Source of the DNA: Laetiporus sulphureus 93-53
Lineage: Eukaryota; Basidiomycota; Agaricomycetes; Polyporales; Laetiporaceae
Length of the DNA stretch: 31,895 nt
Assembly: GCF_001632365.1 (NCBI RefSeq)
Contig: NW_024468617.1
Location: forward strand, 1-31,895
Direction of reading: 5' to 3'
Position numbers and translations under genes: made by a program. Positions 23,442 through 31,895 of this stretch are shown here, in pieces. Every line of letters begins with the position of its first letter. Within the stretch, counting starts at the first letter, position 1. The notes below the pieces were generated by a model that ran no database searches, had not been told where the DNA came from, and worked only from the letters and a program-made list of their open reading frames with translations.

Positions 23442-23750
23442 TGTTGAAAATCATATGGACTTTATGTCCAGTGGGAGACAGACTTAGACATTCCGCGTGC
23501 ATTTGCTTATGTAATCATGTAGCCACAGGCACGCTCGATCTTTTCCTGCTACCTCAGCACTCGCATCATACATCGAGGCTGAGGTAAGTACCTGCTGGAC
23601 TCCTTACATACCTTTTACTCATACACTATAGTCACTCATTTCCTACGTATCTTACAGATATTTTCTATAGCACTCGCATCATACATCGAGGCTGAGTCAC
23701 TCATTTCCTATGTGTCTTACAGCCCTCAGAAATTTTCACCTCGGACAATA
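23442..23750 (+). repeat. 3' LTR of the Copia element
   Basis: It is colinear with the 5' LTR over its whole 309 bases. A short purine stretch, gagtggg, lies just upstream and may be what is left of the polypurine tract. Confidence 0.9.
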
Positions 23751-23755
23751 CCGAT
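23751..23755. repeat. Right target-site duplication (ccgat)
   Basis: Exact match to 18838-18842, directly after the 3' LTR end. Confidence 0.85.
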
Positions 23756-24212
23756 ATTGTTGAACGAAGGGCTTGATATCATCACTATCACAAAGTTAAA
23801 CGTCTAAACCGATGCAGTGCTAAAAGCATTAGCAGGGGCTTGAATACGCAAGCTGACAACCTCGGTGCACTGCAAAACATTCTTAAGGTGCGCATTGGTT
23901 CTCCAAACGAGTACTGACACATACATAGAGCCAACTTGTCCTCAGCAATCCAACGGCAAAGAAGGTGTTGAATACGAATAATAGGACTACAGATACTACG
24001 CGGCATCCTGGTGTGTTGATGGCACCCGACACAGCTAGGAGCATCATGGTGATCGTTTGGCCCACCTGACCAAACAGTATAAGTGGCTGCTGACCGAGGC
24101 GATCAACAAGCCCAATGGCAATAAAGCTTGCAAGGAAATATTCAGTGCCATTGGCGACAGCGACTATACGAGAATTGACATTGCTGAAACCGAGACGCTG
24201 GAAAAGGATGGT
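23751..24212 (-). pseudogene. MFS sugar transporter relic, part right of the Copia insertion
   Basis: Members of this family are 12-helix plasma-membrane proton/sugar symporters. The exon at 24212-23925 follows a cttacag acceptor and encodes LGFSNVNSRIVAVANGTEYF, ASFIAIGLVDRLGQQPLILF (a degenerate GRR-type loop), then helices GQTITMMLLAVSGAI and VVSVVLLFVFNTFFAVG up to SWLY. The next exon, from 23869, reads EVVSLRIQAPANAFSTASV, a stop, then TFNF. The family has W where TAG stands (23806-23804), and R where Q stands in LRIQAP. The frame runs into the target duplication at 23755-23751 and resumes at 18842. N-terminal helices should lie above 24212, but I could not place them with confidence. 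Confidence 0.72.
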
Positions 24213-25146
24213 CTGTAAGAGAGACGAGATTCAGTAACTTATCACTCGCGAGCATGATGTGCTCACAGCAAAGCTGCGTACTTCTCTTTGGGACAGGCTT
24301 TATCATGCCTTCCGCAGCATATCGTCGTAGACTTCATTCTAACCATGTACACTCCACCTTTTCAGAATAGTAGATACCTCAGACCTTCAATGCATCATCT
24401 GCCACAGAACTCTCTCTCCTGTGCAAGAGACGGCCATCCAACATCGCAAAATTCACCTCACAAGAAAGGAGCAACGTGTTTAGCCAGGTGAGCAACCGCT
24501 GTTCGCATCATTGATACATAATATATTACAGCCATCTCATACTCTCTTAATGCTGAGCGCTGATCAACTGCCACACCCTCAATCGAAATATCAGCTTCTC
24601 CGCTGTCGAGCCCTAGGGCCCCTACCGAGTTCACGTCATTGAAAAGCCCACAAGGCATGCACGAGTTCACAGTCACTCACGCTCGACCGTCGTGTCGCCA
24701 GTGTTAAAAGAACGTGCCCAGAATGGCAGCTTCCATCCATCAAGGTTAAGGCCCATACTCGAGCCGTAGCGGACAGGTGCAGCTCAGTGAGTGTCGGGAG
24801 TAAGGAGGACCGCTGCGGACAGTTACGATCTGCATGTCATGATCATACTACGCCAGACGGTTGAATATATTTCTTGCCCTCGCATTTGACATTTACCACA
24901 AGAACGACTCAAATTTTGAAATTATAAAGCATAAAGTGGAATGTCCGGCCATGCGAGGTTTCGACGGCACAATCACTTCACAAGTTCACACAGGACTTCT
25001 CTAACAACGTGTGTAATTTATTATATACTCTACGGTGTACTAAGCTATGTGGTGCACTACGCTACGGTACAAATGCGAGAGGTGGGCGCAATGCGCGTAT
25101 GATACGGTACAGTAGCGAGGTACATATGCGAGGTATAGTGCGTAAC
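24213..25146. other. Gap upstream of the transporter exons
   Basis: It may contain eroded 5' exons of the transporter; minus-strand frames at 24676-24458 are open but show no family motif. The left part resembles the decayed block. From about 24,980 the sequence becomes rich in tac, acgg and CpG words and passes into the repeat tract. Confidence 0.35.
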
Positions 25147-25246
25147 GGATATCGTGTCTAATAGGTATCGTGTCTAGTGAGTATTGTATCTAGACGGTAT
25201 CGTGTCTAGAGGTATCGTATCTAGTGGGTATCTATGCGATGGGTAT
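25147..25246 (+). repeat. Tandem repeat, about 16-bp unit ggtatcgtgtctagtg
   Basis: About six imperfect copies of ggtatcgtRtctaRt follow one another. Flanking sequence on both sides (25030-25330) is made of related tacggtac-type words. Confidence 0.7.
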
Positions 25247-25329
25247 ACTACGGGAGCGGCTACCGGACGTATGAGACGAAAGACAGATTACGGTACGGTA
25301 TGCTACGGCTATGGTACATCTACGGTAAG

Positions 25330-25416
25330 GCTACACTAATCTACACTAACGGTGCATATGTTTATCACTACACTACACTACAACTATGCTACAACTACAC
25401 TACAACTACACTACGC
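25330..25416 (+). repeat. Tandem repeat of ctacactaa/ctacaacta words
   Basis: Runs of ctacacta and ctacaacta, about ten short copies, end at tacgctgg. It is simple sequence and has no coding potential. Confidence 0.65.
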
Positions 25417-26019
25417 TGGACCTTGAGCTTGAGGAGCTGCGATGGGAGACGATAAGCAAGGTCACCGAGAAGAGACAGAGAAACAGAAAAAAAAGAAACA
25501 GAAAAAAAGAAACCGATTCCCCGAAACCCTTTGTTCCGCCAGTTGCCCTTACACCCTCTTGACGTTACCCTCCACATCCACACACCATGAACCCTCCCCT
25601 CCGGATCCCCTGTCTGTTCGGGGTACCCGGAGAACCCGCCCTGGACAACCCGTCTAGGATTGCCAGAGCTGGGATAATCCCTGCCCTGCCTGGACCTCCC
25701 ACGTCCGGGGTCACCACAGCAGGACGTTGACACATTCCGATGCCCCAGATTCTCCTGTGTAGGGTCCTCTGGAGCGAATGTCTATTGTTGTCCATCCGCC
25801 TCTGAATCCCCCTCGTCCGGGGTTTCCACAGTCGAATGGTTGACGTTCCGCGATCCGCTTCGTGTTCCCTGCGTCCAGGGCTTCGTCCGAAGCTGGAACG
25901 TCTGCGTTTGTTTGCATGTTGCACGCTCTGGATTCCTGGGCCCAAGGATTCCAGAGCGGATAAATATGAGAAATGCATATAAACATAAGCCGAAACCGCG
26001 ATAGCCGAGAGCATAAACG
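25417..26019. other. Repeat-flanked stretch, possibly the 5' part of a retroelement
   Basis: An A-rich tract (gaaacagaaaaaaaa words, 25470-25515) is followed by GC-rich sequence with near-repeats of cgtccggggt (25703 and 25820). An ATG at 25587 opens a Pro/Gly-rich frame (MNPPLRIPCLFG...) that is soon lost. The order (simple repeats, then a Pro-rich start, then a coiled-coil-like minisatellite) resembles the beginning of basidiomycete Gypsy gag genes, but this is only a resemblance. Confidence 0.3.
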
Positions 26020-26151
26020 AGAGCACGACAGCAAGATGACATGAGAGCACGAGAGCAGGATGACGAGATAGCGCGAGAGCAGGGTCATGAGATAGCGCAA
26101 GAGCAAAATGATGAGACAGCACGAGAGCAAGATGTCGAGAAAGCACGATGA
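26020..26151 (+). repeat. 24-bp minisatellite with an open octapeptide frame
   Basis: Five 24-base units in register; in the frame from 26020 they read RARQQDDM, RAREQDDE, IAREQGHE, IAQEQNDE, TAREQDVE, then KAR and a TGA. Because 24 is divisible by 3 the frame stays open across all units, giving a charged, helix-prone repeat. No start codon belongs to the frame, and a TAA stands just upstream, so it is not a gene as it stands. Confidence 0.65.
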
Positions 26152-26357
26152 GGAGAGCGCCGAGATAGCCGATTAAGTTATGATGCAGATGCAATGATGT
26201 GACGCGAGAGTGCTGTCAATGATAACAAAAGTGTTGTGCCCAGAGAAGTCGCCGTCACGACACGTTGCCGTACACGTCGACGAGAGAACCGCTGCCAAGA
26301 TTAACAAGATGTCAGGCCTTCAGAGCAAGTCGGCGATAACAACAATGTTTACACAAC

Positions 26358-26600
26358 GAAATGACGCACCAATAACACACCAGCCGCTAGTCGACGAAGT
26401 AGCCGGACCACGAGACACGAAGTCCGCGAGCAGCGCATAAGCCCGCCTTAATGCACATGAGATAATGCTTAACCTGGTGAACGTATCAACAACGGATCCT
26501 GGGCTCTAAAATGGTGAGATTGGCTCACGATGTTGACCACCAGCCACTATTCCACGATATCGTCAAATTGCGAGACGCGAAGTCCAATAGCAGCCCACCT
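26358..26600 (+). repeat. Diverged direct duplication of about 80 bp
   Basis: Segments 26370-26440 and 26540-26600 share accagccRcta, cgacga/cacgat, cgagacRcgaagtcc and agcagc. Together with the tract starting at 26745 this suggests the region grew by local duplication. Confidence 0.5.
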
Positions 26601-26744
26601 GCTAGTCGATCAATGGGCAAGCAATGCCCGAAAGGGGGGTCTAAGCATTTACAGGTGTGTAGACCTTCATTGAACAATCCGGTCCAGATTGTTGGTCTGT
26701 GGCTGACAATTTGACTTCATGCAAGGAGTTCACGATGTGGCGAA

Positions 26745-27060
26745 GAGCCTTGACTCATTGGGCATCCTAGAGCGTCTACGAACGGCTACATTTCGAAGCA
26801 CATCATTTTCCATCAAAGTGCACGATGGTGACTCTGAGTTGCGCACGGAAAACTGGCGAGAGCCTCAACTCCCGCGTCATGGACGCGACAGGCGCTGAAT
26901 CGCTGGGCAGTCTTGTCGTGGCGCATGAAGGATCGAGTTAATTGAAGGGCCTGTACGTGGAGACTCGCGGCTTTGCGCAAGAGCCTCAACTCTCACTCGC
27001 GTGACCGCGGAAGGCGCTACCTCGCATGACAATGTCTTGGCGGAAGGGCGGGTTGACCAG
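26745..27060 (+). repeat. Three diverged copies of an approximately 120-bp unit
   Basis: Copies begin with gagccttgactc (26745), gagcctcaactc (26860) and gagcctcaactc (26981). The second and third also share aggcgct and tgtcttggcg/cttgtcgtggcg further on. No protein can be seen across the units. Confidence 0.55.
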
Positions 27061-29273
27061 TGGCGGTGGAAGTATACTATGGGGCACGCAGCGGGAAGCA
27101 CCATGCTGGGAATCTCAATTCTTGACGCAGCCGTGCGAGGACCACGTTGTATACTGCATCAGACACGCAGGTCGGCAGCGGTAACGTTATGGTCGCCTCG
27201 ACGGTGAGAAACCCTGCGACAATGTTAGCAGCCGTTCTACATAATAGCCCATAGAGACGTGTACCTATTCGTGCTAATTGGCCTGAAGTGACTGGTGAGC
27301 TATGGCAGGCAGGCGGCAGCATGATGATGTCCGCGGATGCACGAGCCTGCCCAGGCTGATGATATTGAACATCTCAGCAAGGACATGAGCGCATAATCGG
27401 CTGATGATATGGCAGTGCTGAACTGCAAACAGCAACTCAAACTGATGGAAGATGTTTCCGACGGGTAGCGTGCGACCAGCGCGAATGCAGAGGCAGCTGA
27501 GTGCCATTCGTCTTGACAGCGGGTCCCGACACGGAGTATAAGTGACTCCACCACAGCTGGACGAGAGCATAACCAGGATGTCGAGGAGATTGATGGTGGT
27601 TGATTCGGATGACGGATGACAGGATGGTGGTTGTTAATACTGAAGCCGGTGCTGCACGCTTCAAGCAGCATGTACGAGTGCGGTAGAATGAAGGGCTTTC
27701 GTGCCTAGGAAGAAAAGTTGATACTTGATGGCGGTAAGATGCCGAGTTCGTCACGAACATCGACCACTGGGAGCGATGACATCTTACGAAGGTCGCTTAG
27801 ACGCGACATGACGTCTACGGACGTGCCTCAGTGGTAAAGCGAATAGCCTTCGTACGCAGAACCAGCCCCGCGATTAATTGGGCTTGGCACGAACTACTCA
27901 CTGAGTCGACGCGCTGTCTCTTGGTTACAGATGACCTTGATGGATTGACGACTCCGTCCTTGAAACAGGATCAGCATCGACATTCTGCCTCTTCCTTTTC
28001 GTTGACAGTCTCGGTTGATCACGCTCAGTATTGATGACTGGGTTAACGTGTTGGGAGGGCCGTGGTTGACCAACGACCTACGCGAGCAATGCAACTGAGA
28101 AGACCGAGTAATAACGGTTGCACAAGGAATACTCACAGTAGCGACACGCTTGTCCATTCGCGCGCGAAATCTTGTGAAGATTTTCAATTGGGCTACTTGG
28201 ATATCACCCGCGGGCTGATGAAGGACGATGATCAGCGTATATTGCCGAAAGCTGACATAGCTGGGTCTCACCCTGTTCACTTCTTCCCGTTCCATGGCCG
28301 CGGACATTGTCCCTGATGTGGGAACCTGATGGGTTGTTTCGATCGGTCGGATAGATTTCGCATCGAGGTCGACGAATCGGTAGGCTAAATAGAAGAGAAC
28401 TGATTATCAATATTCACCCTCCGTGGCAACTTTCCACAACCAACCTGAGCAAGGAACTGTTGCGTCCTGGAGGAAAGAGGCCTCGATGGCCGATTGGAGG
28501 AGTCAGTGCGCTGTCTCTTCGACGTGCGCTGTCTCTTCGACAACGGTGGTGTGACGGGTGAACCATGCACAGAGGTGGCAAGTACATCGGCCGGCTGAAA
28601 CAGATAGAACCACCATCGACATGGCACCCAGGACAAATCATGAAAAGAATCGACGTACATCACCAATCCGCTTCCTCTTTAACGCATCCCCACAGTAGGT
28701 CGCATGTCGGCACCTGAACGGCTGAGCTGACCACTGACCGACGGTGCAACTTGTCTCTCCGACTGAACTGGGACATCAACAAATCGAACGTGGGCAGATG
28801 ACTTAATTGGCTAGCAGGTATGGCTCGATTGTCGGAGTCATAAGATGGACAAAGGCGGCAAATGGCTCACGAGGTCGACGCGCTGCTCAACTGACGACGT
28901 GGACGGCAACGGTGCTCGGACAAGTCGAACACCAGGATACCGGTCAACTCTCAGCATCCTCGATGATGCCGACGCCTGTGTAACAACGATCTCGGTACCT
29001 AGGGCGAGCGGGGTGCAATCTGGAACGCGACCAACAATCTGAAGAGTAGGATGTTCACTCAGCGCCACAAGACGGAGTTTAAAAATAGGTAGAGAACCCA
29101 CTGAACCCCCAGGCTATTTTTTCAAAGCTGAAGGATGCTCTTGCTTGTGTATAGGCTGATTTCCAGAGGTACTTTCGACGGCCTAAGCAAGAAGGGGAAT
29201 TTAGAAAACCTGATATAAGATTATTACGAAAGTCTCACCTGTTGATTGCGCTGCATCTCAGGTGAGGACAACG
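27061..29273. other. CpG-rich intergenic stretch with dispersed short repeats
   Basis: No gene is supported, although several unremarkable open frames occur on both strands. The word tcgacgcgctg recurs at about 27906 and 28875, and gcgctgtctcttcgac occurs twice in a row near 28508-28540; bases around these sites are also loosely similar. This may be an old, repeatedly duplicated non-coding or element-derived segment. Confidence 0.4.
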
Positions 29274-31146
29274 TCATGCCGGCAAGTCGAGCACCCAAAA
29301 TGATGTCGTTGCCTTGGTCGGAAGAGATGGTCTGTGCACTGACAGGCGCGTCAGCAGTATCCTTGCCTCTTGTTCAGCCCGAATGTCCGCTTCCCCTTCT
29401 GTTTGAATATACTGTTGCGTCTTTGCAACGCCTTCACGTAGAGTTTTCTTTTGGGCTTGATAGGACTTTCGTAGGATAGGAACGAGGACATAGCCCTGCT
29501 CGTCACGTACTTCAAATGCGACTGTTTCTGGTCTCTTTGGATACAATAATTTAACAAGCATGTGATGATAAGGTCGGAAGCATTGGTTGTACTCGTTCCA
29601 TTGCCTGATATAGAGGTCCCATTGCGACAGATCGAGCAGATCCTCCTCTAGTGCATCTTCAAGATCGCAGAAAGAAACCGCGTCATTCCGCATCATCTTG
29701 ATGAACAGATAGTAGCCGAAACGTGCGCAAGCGAGGATGCGGATGCTCTTAGCCAGACGCCAGAATCTCTTCAGAGCAATGTCAAGCAGAATCCCCCCCA
29801 CGAAGATTTTAGGACACGCGAGTTCTCCTGCTTGCCGGGATTCGACCATGAAACGATTCATGTAGTCATCGGCCCATTCAAGTTGTTCGTACATCCTTCC
29901 AAGCCAGTCCTGTTCCTCAGGATAGAGAGGTTCCACGACAGGATACTCGTATTGAATCGGTATGTTGTGCGGAAAGAGGTTCTGTATGTCCAATTCATCC
30001 TCCGAGAAGTCTCTGTTCGACACTTCTTCCGCCCGCAAATCGCCCGCCTGAGTTAAGAAAATACATCGTCGTGGACGAGATGACTCAAAAGAAAAATATT
30101 ACCGATGGAGACGAAAGCCGTTCAAGTACCTGTGGACGAGATTCATGGATTGGCGAGCGGCTGTGTGCCAGAGTGAGAGAAGAAGCGCGGAGGCGAACTG
30201 GCGACGGTGATCTGATTGACTCTAATGGACTGAGCCGGGCCTGTAGGCCGGTGTAGCTTCGCGAAGGCATCGGTGGAGGTGTCTGCGGAAGGTCGGCATT
30301 GCGCCTTGCATGAAACGGTATCGCCCGTAGCGATTGTGACCGAATGCGCAACCGTTCAGAACGGCGAAGCTGTGAAAGTGGACCAGATGCGAGTGGACGT
30401 TCTAGCGACGAGAGGCCGACAGGCGAGGAGAAAAAGATCGCGAGCGCGCACGAGCAACGGCCTTGAGTCGTGGAGCCTGAGAACGATGTATTGAGATTAT
30501 CGGCGAAACTGAACCAAGGGGCGGAGGCGTGGCCGGTAGAGATGGTGGACGATAGTCGCGATGGTTCTTAGGCAATTTCCCTGCGCGAGCAGATGAGGAA
30601 GCCCGTGGTGGTGATGGCGTCCGCAGCAGTGACACTTCACGGAAGCGTCCAGGCGATATTGACTGCAGGCAGGGGCGCTCCATCGGACTCGGTGTTCGTC
30701 CGTGATCATAGACAGCAGCTTGACCCACCTGACCTGAGCGTGATGCCGACTCTTCGTCTTCGTCGTAATAGTCAAGCTCTTCTTCGTCTGGATTGATAGG
30801 CGTCCTCCCAATATCATGCTCGTAAGTGACCTCTGCATGACCGTTGATGTCATCCATTTCCAGTTCGACTTCGTAGTCAATTAATGATTCATCGTACTCG
30901 TCTTCAGCCTCCGTCGCTGATGGATCATTCACGGATTTCTGGATGCTCGCTTGTTATGGAGAAGTGATATTGTTTTCTAGTGTCATGTTTTTTTCCCACG
31001 AGGATGGATGGAGGAAAGGCGCGCGGAAGATACGGAGTCTTGTCCACAGTCGAGTTGGAAGCATCCTGCGGAGCGGCAGCAACAATTAGAATGTGATGAT
31101 GAGAAACTGAAACTTCATCGCGAACCTTAGCCTTACTCTGTCTCAT
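29274..31146 (-). CDS. Four-exon gene, acidic Ser/Pro/Arg-rich protein of about 559 aa, unknown function
   Basis: My model is exons 31146-31000, 30938-30452, 30401-30130 and 30047-29274, separated by introns of 61, 50 and 82 nt, all GT-AG. The total is 1,680 nt with no internal stop, and each junction keeps frame. Residues 50-110 are very acidic, with several DYE/YDE/DEE clusters. Residues 110-300 are rich in S, P and R, with repeated R-T/S-P-S-P sites of the kind used by proline-directed kinases. Residues 300-559 look globular, with many aromatic residues (Trp, Tyr) and a basic Lys/Arg tail. I recognise no domain. The last two exons would begin with TTG or GTG if read as separate frames, which supports splicing. 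The start ATG overlaps the stop of the upstream coiled-coil frame. The base composition is CpG-rich with no transition damage, so I take this as a living gene. Confidence 0.6.
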
Positions 31147-31895
31147 TGGCCGTCTCCTTTCTTCTTCAATGGATTTTCGATCGCCAGAGCTCTCAAGGGC
31201 AAGTCCTTCATATCTCTGTAGCTTTCTTTAAATGTATCATACTTCTCCATAAGCTTCCGGTTTTCCTCGGTGAGTGTTTCAATCTTGACACCTTTTGCTT
31301 GAAGGGCAGTGTTCGCCTCCGCGAGTTGCTTCTCCTGTGCTTGAAGGGCAGCGTTCACCTTCGCTAGTTGCTGCTTCCACCTCACTTCGAATTCGTTTCG
31401 CGTCTTAAGTTCAGCGTTTGCCCTCGCGAGTTGCTTCCCCCGTGCATGAAGGGCAGCTTTTGCCTTCTTCTCCACTGCCAGAAGCGCAGCGTTCACCTTC
31501 GCGAGTAGCTGCTGCTGCTGCTGCTGGAGGCGAGCGTCGCTTTCCACGATATATGCGTCCTGCGTCGCAAGTTTAACGTTTGCCTCCGCGAGTTGCTCCT
31601 CCTGTTGGTCGAAGCTAGCGCGGGCCTCCGCGAGTTGTTCCTTCAGCACCTGAAGGGCAGAGTTCTGCTCCTCCCGTGCCTGAGGGGCAGGGTTTGCCTT
31701 CGCGAGTGCCTGCTCCTGCTCCGGCTGGAGGCGAGTGTGCGCCTCCGCGATCTGCCTCTCCCGCACTGCATGGTCAACGGTCGCCTCCGTGAGCTGCTTC
31801 TCCCGTGCCTGAAGGGCAGCGTTCGCCTCCGAGAGTTGTTGCTCCTGCTGCTGGAGGCGAGTGTGCGCCTCCGCGATCTGCCTCTCCCGCACCGC
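31143..31895 (-). CDS. Coiled-coil protein, Gln/Glu/Ala-rich, 5' end outside the window
   Basis: The frame is open from the window edge to a TGA at 31145-31143. The first complete codon is GTG for Val, and the same AVRERQIAEAHTRLQ string recurs about 41 residues later, so translation starts beyond the right edge. The visible 249 residues are almost all helix-forming heptads with segments such as QLAEAN, ALQAREKQL and LQQQEQQL, repeated at the DNA level. A short non-coiled tail holds LPLRALAIENPLKKKG. There is no membrane segment or catalytic motif. Such rods serve as scaffolds or tethers, but nothing here tells which. It may be the upstream part of the adjacent gene (29274-31146) if a 3' intron was missed. 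Confidence 0.7.
   Translation of the reverse strand, partial: AVRERQIAEAHTRLQQQEQQLSEANAALQAREKQLTEATVDHAVRERQIAEAHTRLQPEQEQALAKANPAPQAREEQNSALQVLKEQLAEARASFDQQEEQLAEANVKLATQDAYIVESDARLQQQQQQLLAKVNAALLAVEKKAKAALHARGKQLARANAELKTRNEFEVRWKQQLAKVNAALQAQEKQLAEANTALQAKGVKIETLTEENRKLMEKYDTFKESYRDMKDLPLRALAIENPLKKKGDGQ

Larger units (their letters stand above)
18843..23750 (+). mobile_element. Copia-type (Ty1-like) LTR retrotransposon, degenerate and internally deleted
   Basis: The element is about 4.9 kb with two 309-bp LTRs (TGTTG...CAATA) and a ccgat duplication at both ends. The order LTR, primer-binding site, gag with zinc knuckle, aspartic protease and pre-integrase region is the Copia order. 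The integrase core, reverse transcriptase and RNase H are not recognisable, so it cannot move by itself. About 2 kb between the polyprotein relic and the 3' LTR is of unknown origin. It sits inside an MFS transporter gene in the opposite orientation. The LTRs differ at about two dozen sites by my count, almost all transitions. Confidence 0.88.

Noticed and set aside
18843..23750. Gypsy (Ty3) element instead of Copia
   Set aside because: Gag type, zinc knuckle, protease followed by pre-integrase region and a copia-style primer site all point to Ty1/Copia.
25565..26194. 209-codon minus-strand frame with a hydrophobic repeat
   Set aside because: The Leu/Ser/His repeat is just the reverse strand of the 24-bp minisatellite; the rest is GC-rich sequence open in several frames.
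27825..27895. tRNA-like A-box string (cctcagtggtaaagcg)
   Set aside because: No matching acceptor stem and no proper B-box or T-loop downstream; at most a tRNA-derived remnant.
1..31895. CRISPR arrays, bacterial operons, prophage or rRNA
   Set aside because: No spaced direct repeats of that kind, no rRNA core motifs, and spliced eukaryotic genes throughout.

Overview
The window reads as nuclear DNA of a filamentous basidiomycete, most likely an Agaricomycete. Introns are short (about 50-80 nt, GT-AG, some with a CTAAC-type branch site). The protein families are fungal, and a fungal Copia-type LTR retrotransposon is present. Identifications come from hand translation and recall of family motifs; no search was run.

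Layout. Positions 1-3348 are AT-rich with one spliced orphan gene (1339-2336, +). Positions 3349-16356 hold five same-strand (minus) genes or relics: TRM1 tRNA (guanine26-N2) dimethyltransferase, a ferric/cupric reductase of the FRE type, the copper chaperone ATX1, a piece of splicing factor SF3B1/HSH155, and DUG2 (WD40 plus M20 peptidase, glutathione degradation). A plus-strand relic with a weak BTB-like signature follows (16500-18139), then a minus-strand MFS sugar transporter relic. That transporter is split by a Copia element (18843-23750) with about 309-bp LTRs and a 5-bp target duplication, ccgat.

The main result is that this block is a gene graveyard. TRM1, FRE, SF3B1, DUG2, the transporter and the retrotransposon gag-pol all keep recognisable exons and splice sites. 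They carry in-frame stops and missense changes of one kind: CGA to TGA, CAA to TAA, TGG to TGA or TAG, CGT to CAT or TGT. Small frameshifts are added on top. This is the footprint expected of CpG methylation/deamination or a RIP-like process acting on a duplicated segment. SF3B1 is essential, so a working copy must exist elsewhere, which makes a decayed segmental duplication the best explanation. Only ATX1 (9687-10069) reads through intact.

From about 25 kb the texture changes. The sequence is CpG-rich and full of young or moderately diverged short tandem repeats, including a 24-bp minisatellite with an open octapeptide frame. At the right edge are two intact minus-strand genes. One is a four-exon gene for an acidic, Ser/Pro/Arg-rich protein of about 559 aa (29274-31146). 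The other is a Gln/Glu/Ala-rich coiled-coil gene that runs off the window (31143-31895). The stop of the coiled-coil frame overlaps the ATG of the next gene as ATGA, so they may be one misread gene or an unusual stop-start pair.

I see no new defence or mobile system. The most interesting features are the transition-decayed housekeeping block, the intact copper chaperone within it, the retrotransposon insertion that broke the transporter, and the two intact unknown genes at the right edge.
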